DNA from: Bacteroidota bacterium
Lineage (GTDB): Bacteria > Bacteroidota > Bacteroidia > Bacteroidales > Tenuifilaceae
Reading direction: 5' to 3'
Length of the DNA stretch: 64,000 bases
Assembly: GCA_029560875.1 (NCBI GenBank)
Contig: JAKQKB010000080.1
Coordinates: 48,325-112,324, forward strand
The notes under the pieces are model-generated. The model did no database searches. It worked only from the letters and a program-made list of their open reading frames with translations, and was not told the origin of the DNA. Numbering within the stretch: the stretch's first letter is position 1; each line of letters opens with the position of its first letter. Shown in pieces: positions 43,740 through 52,355 of this stretch. Made by a program: the position numbers and the translations under genes.

Positions 43740-44831
43740 ATGGCAGAACGTGATAATCTTTATTGCATAATAATGGCTGGCGGCATTGGTAGCCGTTTCT
43801 GGCCTCTAAGCCGAACATCTCGCCCTAAGCAATTCATTGATATCTTAGGAACGGGTAAATCGTTACTTCAACAAACCTTTGACAGAATGGAGAAGATTTG
43901 CCCAGCAGAAAATATACTTATTGTAACAAGCACCATTTACCGCGATTTAGTTTTGGAGCAATTGCCAAGAGTAAAACCGGAACAAATACTTCTCGAGCCC
44001 ATGAGAAGAAATACTGCCCCATGTATTGCCTATGCAACCTATAAAATTCAGCAAACAAACCCAAATGCAATTGCAATAGTGGCACCCAGTGACCACTTAA
44101 TCCTAAACGAGGATAAATTTGTTGAGACCGTAATGAACGCAGTTGCGTTTGCCGAAAAAAACGATGCGCTACTAACTTTAGGGATTAAACCTAGTCGACC
44201 AGAAACAGGCTATGGCTACATTCAAGTTGATAAACCCGTGAAGGGTTACTCTGGACTTCATAAAGTGAAAACTTTCACCGAAAAGCCAAACCTTGAACTT
44301 GCGAAAGTATTTATGGATAGTGGTGAATTTTTCTGGAATTCCGGTTTATTCGTATGGAGTCTAAATTCAATCTCTAATGCGTTTGACGAACATCTCCCAG
44401 AGATTAGTGCACTATTTAAAGACGCATCGTCGAGCTTTGGCTCACATGTAGAAAATAAAATTATTGAAAAAACATACTCAGAATGTAGAAATATCTCTAT
44501 TGATTATGGAATAATGGAAAAAGCAGACAATGTCTACGTTGTTTGCTCTGAGTTTGGCTGGTCCGATTTGGGAACCTGGGGTTCTCTTTATACTCACGTT
44601 CCCAAAAATAGTAAAGGCAATGCTGCCCTATCGAAAAATGTAAAGATGTATAATACTGAAAATACAATTGTAAGTTCAAGCAACAATAAATTGGTTGTTG
44701 TTCAAGGTCTGTCTGATTATATTGTTGTGGACACTAACGATGTGCTTTTAATTTGCAAAATGCAAGATGAACAGCAGATAAAAAACTTTGTAAACGATAT
44801 CCAACTGGAACAAGGAGAAAAGTTCTCATAA
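43740..44831 (+). CDS. Mannose-1-phosphate guanylyltransferase
   Basis: 363 aa. It contains the nucleotidyltransferase signature MAGGIGSRFWPLSRTSRPKQF (about 12-32), LLEPMRRNTAPCIAYA, VAPSDHLI and FTEKPNLELAKVFM, all typical of GDP-mannose pyrophosphorylases. The C-terminal isomerase domain of bifunctional forms is missing. It makes GDP-mannose from mannose-1-phosphate and GTP in the cytosol for cell-surface polysaccharides, lipopolysaccharide or GDP-fucose. TAGGTTTG (43709-43716) is a possible -7 box, and a terminator follows the gene. Confidence 0.94.
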   Translation: MAERDNLYCIIMAGGIGSRFWPLSRTSRPKQFIDILGTGKSLLQQTFDRMEKICPAENILIVTSTIYRDLVLEQLPRVKPEQILLEPMRRNTAPCIAYATYKIQQTNPNAIAIVAPSDHLILNEDKFVETVMNAVAFAEKNDALLTLGIKPSRPETGYGYIQVDKPVKGYSGLHKVKTFTEKPNLELAKVFMDSGEFFWNSGLFVWSLNSISNAFDEHLPEISALFKDASSSFGSHVENKIIEKTYSECRNISIDYGIMEKADNVYVVCSEFGWSDLGTWGSLYTHVPKNSKGNAALSKNVKMYNTENTIVSSSNNKLVVVQGLSDYIVVDTNDVLLICKMQDEQQIKNFVNDIQLEQGEKFS

Positions 44832-44835
44832 AATT

Positions 44836-44864
44836 AAAGGCTGCCTTACGGCAGCCTTTTTTAT
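44836..44864. terminator. Terminator between the guanylyltransferase and T9SS operons
   Basis: AAAGGCTGCC (44836-44845), TTAC loop and GGCAGCCTTT (44850-44859) form a 10-bp stem followed by T residues. The A-rich left arm lets it also serve the convergent gldN end at 44878. Confidence 0.92.
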
Positions 44865-44877
44865 TTCAGTTTTTATA

Positions 44878-45759
44878 CTAGTATTCCCACAAATCATGTT
44901 CTAAATCGAACAATTCATTTTTAATCCTATCAGACTCTTGCATAGTTTGAATACCGCCAAAAGTGTAGTCGGCAATTCGTCGGTCATCCCAAACGTTTGA
45001 CTCTTTAATAATGTAGGAAGTAAATCTTCGCTTAAAGAAAATATCATCAAAAGACATTCTCTGAGCATCGTTAAAAGAATTAAACACATCTGTATTAGCT
45101 AAAACGGTACGAGCTTCGGGGAAGTATACCCAGAACAATTGCTTACGTGTAATTTCACCAGCCTGTTCTTCCTCACCACCTGTATTTAAAATTCTCATGG
45201 AGTGCATAATTGGGCAAATTCCAATTATTCTAACATCCATAACAGATCTCTGTTTATCAAAAAACCATTCCTCCTTTACCATTAACTCTTTTATGGAATT
45301 CCACTTAATTTCTCCCTTAATAGTAACGGGAACTTCATTGCCATTCTCATCCATTTGCATCTCTTCCCTATCCACAGCCTCTAAATTAGCCAAAACCTGA
45401 TCGTAAGATAGGCGAGTTGTGAATTCTCCATCTAAATCACTATCATAAGCAGTTATTTCATTATACTTAATGGCTCTAATTAAACGTTGAACCAAACTTT
45501 CCCTATCCAACATAACCTGAGTAGGGAAGTAGAGTGGATAGTTAATCTTCTGACGAAGATCAATAACCCTCCACACTCTCTTAGAGAACATTACATCGGA
45601 CTCTCTAATATAAGGATAAGGAATTGGTTGACGAGCCGGCATAGTTTCGCGGGTATAAAACCCATCTCTCACCAAACTCTCTTTACGATCTTGCGCTTGC
45701 ATACTCAAAGAACATGCAAGCATCGATATTCCCGAAAATAAGATAATTAGTCTTTTCAT
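44878..45759 (-). CDS. gldN: T9SS ring component GldN/PorN
   Basis: 293 aa with a signal peptide (MKRLIILFSGISMLACSLSMQA). The GldN features are YIRESDVMFSKRVWRVIDLRQKIN, FPTQVMLDRESLVQRLIRAIK, WVYFPEAR-like LFWVYFPEARTVLAN, and FDDIFFKRRFTSYIIKESNVWDDRRI. With the lipoprotein GldK it forms the periplasmic ring attached to the outer membrane that is essential for type IX secretion. It is the last gene of the porP-K-L-M-N operon, 10 bp after gldM. Confidence 0.95.
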   Translation of the reverse strand: MKRLIILFSGISMLACSLSMQAQDRKESLVRDGFYTRETMPARQPIPYPYIRESDVMFSKRVWRVIDLRQKINYPLYFPTQVMLDRESLVQRLIRAIKYNEITAYDSDLDGEFTTRLSYDQVLANLEAVDREEMQMDENGNEVPVTIKGEIKWNSIKELMVKEEWFFDKQRSVMDVRIIGICPIMHSMRILNTGGEEEQAGEITRKQLFWVYFPEARTVLANTDVFNSFNDAQRMSFDDIFFKRRFTSYIIKESNVWDDRRIADYTFGGIQTMQESDRIKNELFDLEHDLWEY

Positions 45760-45769
45760 ATCTGTAATC

Positions 45770-47410
45770 TTATCTGATCTTTAATACCATATCTGTCAAT
45801 TCTACAACTTCACCACTTGGCCCAACTGCTTTAACATCAGTTATTGCAACCTGGTTACCGGTTCTTAAACTATTAATTATCTTCTTTTGTTCTTCTGTAA
45901 ACCTTGAACTTGTAGACTCTCGTTCCTGCAAGAAACCACCAATAGTAGAAGACAATTTAAATCCTACAACTTTATATTTTAATTCGAAGTCAAAGTCTGG
46001 CGGCATTTCTGCAATTACACCAAGCGAAGCTGCAAGTTGATTCTTCTCGACAGATTTTCCAGTTACACCAATAATTTTGGGGAATGGAGGTGGAACTTTC
46101 TTTACCCTAAAGGTCTTAGTTCCCATTGCTTGTTTGCGCCGACCCTCGCCCTCTGCGTAAACAGTTATCTCACATGAAGTTATCCCTGCTCCTGGTTGAG
46201 CGACATAACTACCACTACCAACCAATTTTATTGAACCCTTGCTTATTGTTGCTGAAACTTTATCTGGTGGTACTCCTGGTATAGAAATATCCAACGGATT
46301 ATCTACTCCTAAGTAGAGCACATTCATTTTGGTAGCAGCAATAACAACGTTCGGCGGAATAACAACATAACTATGCTTAAACGGCTTTCTTACAACGGTC
46401 CCATCTGGTGCTTTCATTTCAATTAGACCACCCCAAGACATCGAACCAGTACTACCAGCCCTCTTTGTAAATTGACCTTTTCCGTTTTTATCTACTGGAA
46501 TATTTTCCTCTCCACCAATTGGTTTATAATCATACTCTCTAGTTACAGAATTAAAAGTAGAGTCAAAGCGACATAAGTAAATTCTAGGCTGCTGAGTTGT
46601 ATCTGATGCAGCAAGAAAAACCTCTGCTTTAAAGTCTGTACCCTGAAATACAACATTGGAACTAGGAATAACGGTCGCTTTTAAAACATTAAATTTAAAG
46701 TCTGATGCGCCAATTTGCTGTAATAAATAATTCAAAATCTCCGCTTCGGTATTCAATATATCTACTTGAACCTTTGTCAACTGTGGTATTACGGAAATTA
46801 ATGGAATATGTTCAAACCTCGCACTTTCCCATGTATTATGAGTCCCATCATCTTTCTTTTCAGGATCGCGAGTATCTAAAATTCCATTAATAGACTTAAT
46901 AAGTTCAGCGCCTTTCTCTGGATCAATTTGCTTAACAACATATTCTCTGAAGTCAATTATTTTTCTCTTTAATTCATAGGCTTTTCCGCTTCCTTCAAGT
47001 CCAATTAAAACTTTTGCTGCAACATCTAAGTCGCTTTTAGCTTCTATCTTTTCACTGAGTACTATATTATCAACAATCGCAGGTGTTTCATCTCCTTCTG
47101 AAGCCTTTACAATCTCTACTTTAAGGTTCTGAACATAATCGTAAATTTCTCTTGCCTTTGCTTTTATCTCATCAGATTTTTGCTTCCATGGTCCAACCTT
47201 CACAGGGTTTACTAACATTGCATTATCAAACTCTGTATAGATTTTTTCATTTTTTACTTTATAGTTGTCAGTAGTTCTGGAAAGACCATTATCTACTAAA
47301 ACAAAAGCTTCAAGAACCTCGGAAGATACGTTTAATGCAAGCATAGCTGTTAGCACGAGGTACATCATGCCAATCATCTTTTGCCTGGGGGTTTCTTTTC
47401 CGTGTGCCAT
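45770..47410 (-). CDS. gldM: T9SS motor/shaft protein GldM/PorM
   Basis: 546 aa with a single N-terminal membrane helix (about 12-33, MIGMMYLVLTAMLALNVSSEVL) that joins the GldL motor, and a long periplasmic part of consecutive helical and Ig-like domains. The gldM start (ETPRQKMIGMMYLVLTAMLAL) and the C-terminal domain (PPFPKIIGVTGKSVEKNQLAASLGVIAEMPPDFDFELK) are characteristic. It transmits proton-motive-force energy to the GldKN ring. The length is slightly above the usual about 515. Confidence 0.95.
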   Translation of the reverse strand: MAHGKETPRQKMIGMMYLVLTAMLALNVSSEVLEAFVLVDNGLSRTTDNYKVKNEKIYTEFDNAMLVNPVKVGPWKQKSDEIKAKAREIYDYVQNLKVEIVKASEGDETPAIVDNIVLSEKIEAKSDLDVAAKVLIGLEGSGKAYELKRKIIDFREYVVKQIDPEKGAELIKSINGILDTRDPEKKDDGTHNTWESARFEHIPLISVIPQLTKVQVDILNTEAEILNYLLQQIGASDFKFNVLKATVIPSSNVVFQGTDFKAEVFLAASDTTQQPRIYLCRFDSTFNSVTREYDYKPIGGEENIPVDKNGKGQFTKRAGSTGSMSWGGLIEMKAPDGTVVRKPFKHSYVVIPPNVVIAATKMNVLYLGVDNPLDISIPGVPPDKVSATISKGSIKLVGSGSYVAQPGAGITSCEITVYAEGEGRRKQAMGTKTFRVKKVPPPFPKIIGVTGKSVEKNQLAASLGVIAEMPPDFDFELKYKVVGFKLSSTIGGFLQERESTSSRFTEEQKKIINSLRTGNQVAITDVKAVGPSGEVVELTDMVLKIR

Positions 47411-47435
47411 AGACCTTTATATGAGTCTTGCTTAA

Positions 47436-48632
47436 TTACTTACCGTTTGACATTGCGTTTATAGCTGAAAGCATATTGCCATACACTGTATTTAATGAAG
47501 CGATATTTTTATTTAGTGTTTCAACCGCTCCCGTAAACTTTTCAGTCTCGGCAACTGTTGTGTTTAACTTTTTAATCATACCATCAACCCCTGCATACAC
47601 TTTCTCTGCCTCCTTCAATCGTAAATTTGTCTCTTGCAAGTGCAACTCATGTGCAGCGTTTAAGGCCGACATGTTTTTATTTAACTTTTCAAGTTGTTCC
47701 TTATAATTATTATTGCCATCAGTAATGTTTTTACCATTAGCATTCATCATTTCGGATAGTTGAACATAACTAGATGCCAAGTTATCCGATGAAGATGCTA
47801 ACTTACTAGCAACTTGTTCTACCGATTCGGTAATGCGTCCACTAACCTTCTGCCCTGCAGATGTTAATTCTCCCTCAAGATTCTTTACCGAATGATTAAC
47901 GCCTTCAAGGAAATTTTGTCCAGATTCAGACATAACATTGGCAGTCTTCTGAATATTATCGGAAAGTACGTTAATTGATTCATTAAGCGCTTGACCGCTC
48001 TGGGTGTAATTAATGCTAAAGTTGTTAACAGATTCTGACGCCTTTGAAATTTTTTCAGAAAAATCCTTAACAGCTAACGTAGAATTCGAAAGGTCTGCGA
48101 TCTTACTCGAAGCATCTCCAAGTTTGTTTAAGCCCTGGCTTACCTTGTCAAATAAAGCAGGTGAAATCTCAGCACTTTCAAGCATTTTGTTAAATTTCTC
48201 TGTAAAAACTAGTGCTCCACCCATGCCCACGGGTGCAACATTTGAAGATGGTTGAGCTGCAATAGCAGGAGCCACTCCTGCTGCTGGCATATTAGAGAGA
48301 ATGCCAGTAATAATTTCCTGAATCTCCTCTGGCCCTAGACCTTGTTTACGGCTACTTCTGTAACCTTTTATTTCATCCTCTTCTGTCATTCCAGTCAACT
48401 CCGGATAAACCAACGTCCAATCTAACTCTTCATGAATAGGTTCAAAAGCAGAGAAGAAGAAAATTACTGTTTCTGTACCCATACCAAACATTAACATAAG
48501 TCCAGCACCAGGAAGGTGAAGGATTTTAAATAGCGCTCCAAGAATAACGATTGATGCACCCCAACCATAGAGGTATTTCATAAAGTTTTTCCATTTCTTG
48601 GATGTTACAATTTCTTCAATATTGATTTTCAT
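47436..48632 (-). CDS. gldL: T9SS inner-membrane motor protein GldL/PorL, long form
   Basis: 398 aa. Two membrane helices (about 20-38 and 44-65, YGWGASIVILGALFKILHLPGAGLMLMFGMGTETVIFFFSAFEP) contain the buried Glu (GTETV) that is used for proton coupling. A cytoplasmic coiled-coil tail of more than 250 residues follows, rich in Ser, Asn and Ala (SKIADLSNSTLAVKDFSEK, repeated NxxA heptads). The tail is much longer than in Flavobacterium GldL (about 215) and also longer than the about 309 of Porphyromonas PorL. It works with GldM as the rotary motor. Confidence 0.94.
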   Translation of the reverse strand: MKINIEEIVTSKKWKNFMKYLYGWGASIVILGALFKILHLPGAGLMLMFGMGTETVIFFFSAFEPIHEELDWTLVYPELTGMTEEDEIKGYRSSRKQGLGPEEIQEIITGILSNMPAAGVAPAIAAQPSSNVAPVGMGGALVFTEKFNKMLESAEISPALFDKVSQGLNKLGDASSKIADLSNSTLAVKDFSEKISKASESVNNFSINYTQSGQALNESINVLSDNIQKTANVMSESGQNFLEGVNHSVKNLEGELTSAGQKVSGRITESVEQVASKLASSSDNLASSYVQLSEMMNANGKNITDGNNNYKEQLEKLNKNMSALNAAHELHLQETNLRLKEAEKVYAGVDGMIKKLNTTVAETEKFTGAVETLNKNIASLNTVYGNMLSAINAMSNGK

Positions 48633-48676
48633 GCGTCAGATTTTTTTTGATTCAGACACTGGATAACTCTAAAATT

Positions 48677-50005
48677 TTACTTTGCACCAAGATAGCCGCG
48701 AACGCACCTAAATCCTATATAAGATTTTGCAGTATCTTGATATTCATAGGATCTTTGACCTACCTGAAGGAAGAAGCTAATGTCTTTCCATGATCCGCCC
48801 CTTACAACTTTACGTTTCATTGCTGGCAAATCATTAGGTTTCGCATTATACTTGTAATCAGGATTCATGTCATGCATGAATGAGTATGCACTTTCGTCAT
48901 ATGCGTTAGCGGTCCATTCGGATACATTACCGGCCATATCGTATAAGCCATAATCATTGGGTTCGTAACTTCCAACAGCAATTGGGATTAAACCTCCATC
49001 ATCAATATAGTTACCTCTTAAAGGTTTAAAGTTTGCGAGGAAACATCCTTCTAGGTTCCTTGGGTATGGACCACCCCATGGGTACATACTGTGATCTAAG
49101 TTACCTCGAGCAGCATATTCCCACTCTGCTTCAAGAGGCAAACGATAGTCTTGAATTGAAGTTCCCTCAGCAGCTAAGTATTTGTTTAATAATTGTGTTC
49201 TCCAGATACAAAATGCAGATGCTTGTTTCCAAGTTACACCAACCACAGGGTAATTATCAAATGCTGGATGCCAAAAGTAACTAGCAGTATAGGGTTCATT
49301 AAACGCATATGTAAAATCTGCTATCCAACAAAGAGTATCAGGATAAACATTAACTTTATCGCGCATTATAAAACTTTGTCTATTGTCAACTTTTACTTTT
49401 TCCCCAAGGCTATTAATAACCTCTCCCTGATCGTAACTTAAAGTCTCATAGTTGTATCGATTGCTTTTTTGAGCGGCTTGCTTTAAATCAATCCAATAGT
49501 ATTCATAAAATAGTTTACGAGTGTCGAGTTCTTTCTTACCATAAAACGCATCCTCCTTGGAGTAATACATTGAATTAAGAATTTCTCTTTGCTCCTCATC
49601 TTCAGGGTCGATTGGTACCTCCCAGTTGAGGGTTGGCGGTTCAATTGGATTGCCAAATTCATCCTCGGCAATAATAAACTCATCATTTTGTTCAGCAATA
49701 AGCCTACGGGCAATTGAGTCTCTAACATAGTAAACAAACTGCCTATACTGATTATTTGTTATTTCGGTCTGATCCATCCAAAAAGCATCAACAGAAACTG
49801 TTTTAGTTGGAGCATTAATTGCCCATGCAACATCCTGATCGTTGCTACCCATAGTGTATGATCCCATGGGTACAAAAACCATCCCGAACGGAGTTGGTTC
49901 TGCATATCCTCTTCTTCCTGGTACACCAGTAAGTTCTCCATTTCCACCAGGAGAACAACTATAAAGAGATGCGGCTACAATACTTATGAAAAGAAACTTT
50001 TTCAT
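48677..50005 (-). CDS. gldK: T9SS lipoprotein ring component GldK/PorK
   Basis: 442 aa from ATG 50005; an upstream in-frame TTG is less likely. The lipoprotein signal is MKKFLFISIVAASLYSC (lipobox LYSC, Cys17). The formylglycine-enzyme/SUMF1-like domain runs from FVPMGSYTMGSNDQD (about 45) to VRGGSWKD and YIGFRCVRG at the end. GldK forms the outer-membrane-bound ring with GldN. It is the second gene of the operon, after porP. Confidence 0.95.
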   Translation of the reverse strand: MKKFLFISIVAASLYSCSPGGNGELTGVPGRRGYAEPTPFGMVFVPMGSYTMGSNDQDVAWAINAPTKTVSVDAFWMDQTEITNNQYRQFVYYVRDSIARRLIAEQNDEFIIAEDEFGNPIEPPTLNWEVPIDPEDEEQREILNSMYYSKEDAFYGKKELDTRKLFYEYYWIDLKQAAQKSNRYNYETLSYDQGEVINSLGEKVKVDNRQSFIMRDKVNVYPDTLCWIADFTYAFNEPYTASYFWHPAFDNYPVVGVTWKQASAFCIWRTQLLNKYLAAEGTSIQDYRLPLEAEWEYAARGNLDHSMYPWGGPYPRNLEGCFLANFKPLRGNYIDDGGLIPIAVGSYEPNDYGLYDMAGNVSEWTANAYDESAYSFMHDMNPDYKYNAKPNDLPAMKRKVVRGGSWKDISFFLQVGQRSYEYQDTAKSYIGFRCVRGYLGAK

Positions 50006-50062
50006 ACTAATTCGTTTATTTAGCAAATAACGTAATTTTTTTCTTTAGATTATCAAATTTGG

Positions 50063-51001
50063 TCATAAAAATCTTATGCTTTTATACTGCTGGGGTGGTT
50101 TTTCCTTCTTAAGTTGGAAGTTATACCCTAACATAAACTCATGAGAACCATTATTATAACTACTCATTTTACCCAAACTATAGTCATAAGCATATCCAAA
50201 TTTAATCCCATTGAACAATTCCAAACCAATCATCCCAGTAACAGCTTCACCCATACGATAAGAAACGCCTCCCCAGAATTTTTTATTGTACTTGATGATT
50301 GAATTAAGTGAATAACGAGAAGTGGTTAAATCTGTTGTGATTAAAACAGAGGGCTCTAACTGCCAAGCAGGATTAAGATTAACGGTATATCCGCCTGTAA
50401 TATAATACTGACGGGTGTAATGAGCCGACTCTTTGGTTTTATACATTTTTGATTCGTTTAAGTGCGTTGCAGAAACTCCAAAAAACATATAATCGGTATT
50501 ATAGTATAGACCAAACCCTAAATCCATATTGATATTGCTCTCCTTTTCTTGAGGAATTGAAGGATCTCCTGCTACATTAAGCGCACGCCATTGAGGATTT
50601 ATGGAATTATTAACAATACCACCACTAACACCAACACCTAATGTTCCCTCAACTGCCTTAAACTTAAATCTAGCCGAATAGGCAAAGTTAATTCCAAGAT
50701 CGTTATTATAACCAAACTTGTCGTTTACTATGCTTAATCCTATTCCACTCTTAAAACCAAAAGGGGCTATGGGTGTGTTTATGCTAACTGCTGTGCTAAC
50801 AGGAGCTCCATCGCCAAAGCCAGTCCATTGCAATTTGTTAATTGCTCCAAACCCTACCATGTTTAAACTACCCGCATAACCTGGATTTATGCTCATAGGA
50901 TTAAATAGTATTTGACTAAATTGAGGATCTTGCTGACAAACACCAGCAAAAAACAATAAAACAAAACCTAAAGAAAAAATATACTTTTTTACTATCGGCA
51001 T
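50063..51001 (-). CDS. PorP/SprF-family T9SS outer-membrane protein
   Basis: 312 aa with a signal peptide (MPIVKKYIFSLGFVLLFFAGVCQ) followed by QDPQFSQILFNPMSINPGYAGS, the PorP/SprF N-terminal hallmark. The rest is an outer-membrane beta-barrel with alternating strands (WGGVSYRMGEAVTGMIGLEL, EFMLGYNFQLK). PorP/SprF proteins help assemble the machine or anchor SprB-like adhesins. It heads the T9SS core operon. A TAAATTTG -7 element (minus strand, 51088-51081) lies 79 bp upstream. Confidence 0.93.
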   Translation of the reverse strand: MPIVKKYIFSLGFVLLFFAGVCQQDPQFSQILFNPMSINPGYAGSLNMVGFGAINKLQWTGFGDGAPVSTAVSINTPIAPFGFKSGIGLSIVNDKFGYNNDLGINFAYSARFKFKAVEGTLGVGVSGGIVNNSINPQWRALNVAGDPSIPQEKESNINMDLGFGLYYNTDYMFFGVSATHLNESKMYKTKESAHYTRQYYITGGYTVNLNPAWQLEPSVLITTDLTTSRYSLNSIIKYNKKFWGGVSYRMGEAVTGMIGLELFNGIKFGYAYDYSLGKMSSYNNGSHEFMLGYNFQLKKEKPPQQYKSIRFL

Positions 51002-51169
51002 AATAAATTTAAATAAATGCTCAAAATTTGCTTTACCTTTTAAACCGAAAAGTAAAGTAAATAAAAAAAAAGATTTCCAACAAATTTATTAACAAATAAG
51101 TGTTGATAAAATCCGTAAGGTTTTATACCTATTTTTTTTGGTTAGGTTTCTTTTTCTTTTGAAAAAAAT

Positions 51170-52345
51170 CTATTTCTCACTGTTTTTAAGTAATTGGACT
51201 TTCTGCAAAAATCTTAACCACCGCTCTGGCACGTCCTGCTTGCTTGCAATCATATAGTCGTTTGGGGAGCAAGGAACGGTCAATTTCTTGTCCAGTTTTT
51301 TTACTGCAGGTAATTCAAACCACCAATTATCGGAAAGTTCATTCCTGTAAAAAACTAAATCAACCCCCGGGGTTCCAGTGTTAACAATGAACTTCTTGGT
51401 GTTATCGTTGTTTTCAAAAGAATTCTCCTTACTCCGCTGAGAAGTTCCTTCAATAAAATGCCAAACCAACTGTGCTGCAAGTAAGGCCGACTGTCTTGAG
51501 GGATCGTTATCGGGTGCATACTCAAAAATGCCAAAACAGGAAACTCTTTCGCTGGATCCTGCGTAGCGAGTTAACTGACATGCCTCCTCTGCATAAAGCC
51601 CGTTAGGTGATGGAAATAGATTCCCTGGAGAATCCGAAGACCTAATTGCCCCCATATCAAAACTTACTATATCAGAATTCCTTAAGGTTGGCTCAACTTC
51701 CCGATAATTACCACGAACAAAACCAAGTCTAAGCAATTCGTGATTTAGGTTTCTTACTCTATCTAATTTATCAGCATCAACAAAATATCCCTGATATCCA
51801 ACAAAACTAATATCAAACAAGGATGAAGGATCCTCATTAATCAACTTATTGAGATAATTTAAAGAATGAAAGTCTTCGTTGTCGTCATCAATATCTATAT
51901 GAGAATCTATTATCGACAATGTCAAGAGCCTTTTGCTGCTTTTATACCCTCTGTATATGCTCTCTGTTAATTCTTGATTCCCTCCTAATATAATTAAGGT
52001 AACATTCAAGGGTATTAATAGTTCCAGAACATTAACCAATGCCGTATATGTTTGAGCAGGAGTGCTTGTTTCCACAATATTACCAGCATCAATAATGTTT
52101 CCCTTAATATTTAAAGAGGATAGTGCGTAAAGATATTGTCGAATGGTGTTTGGTGAATTTTGCTTTTGAGGATTTGAGGAGTTTCGACTCTCATTTACAC
52201 CCAAAACAAAAATGTCTCCCGCTTTAATATCTAAAGATTTATCGTGAAATGAGACAACCTTGCTATGCAAAGAGGCACACTTAGTTACCCCCAAAAAGGC
52301 GGGGGAAATATTGGCAGGTTCGAGGTAAGCTTTTAGCTCTTCCAT
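51170..52345 (-). CDS. Arginase/formimidoylglutamase-fold protein with degenerate metal site
   Basis: 391 aa from ATG 52345, 10 bp after the topA stop. Arginase-family landmarks are present but altered: GGDHS is GGNQE (first His lost), DAHxD is kept as DSHID, and SxDxDxxDP reads SFDMGAIRSSDSPG (second Asp lost, Ser-Ser-Asp-Ser following). Normal binuclear Mn chemistry is therefore doubtful. It may be annotated as formimidoylglutamase, but its place between topA and the T9SS operon suggests a different role. No histidine-degradation gene is nearby. Confidence 0.75.
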   Translation of the reverse strand: MEELKAYLEPANISPAFLGVTKCASLHSKVVSFHDKSLDIKAGDIFVLGVNESRNSSNPQKQNSPNTIRQYLYALSSLNIKGNIIDAGNIVETSTPAQTYTALVNVLELLIPLNVTLIILGGNQELTESIYRGYKSSKRLLTLSIIDSHIDIDDDNEDFHSLNYLNKLINEDPSSLFDISFVGYQGYFVDADKLDRVRNLNHELLRLGFVRGNYREVEPTLRNSDIVSFDMGAIRSSDSPGNLFPSPNGLYAEEACQLTRYAGSSERVSCFGIFEYAPDNDPSRQSALLAAQLVWHFIEGTSQRSKENSFENNDNTKKFIVNTGTPGVDLVFYRNELSDNWWFELPAVKKLDKKLTVPCSPNDYMIASKQDVPERWLRFLQKVQLLKNSEK

Positions 52346-52355
52346 GGGTGATTGT

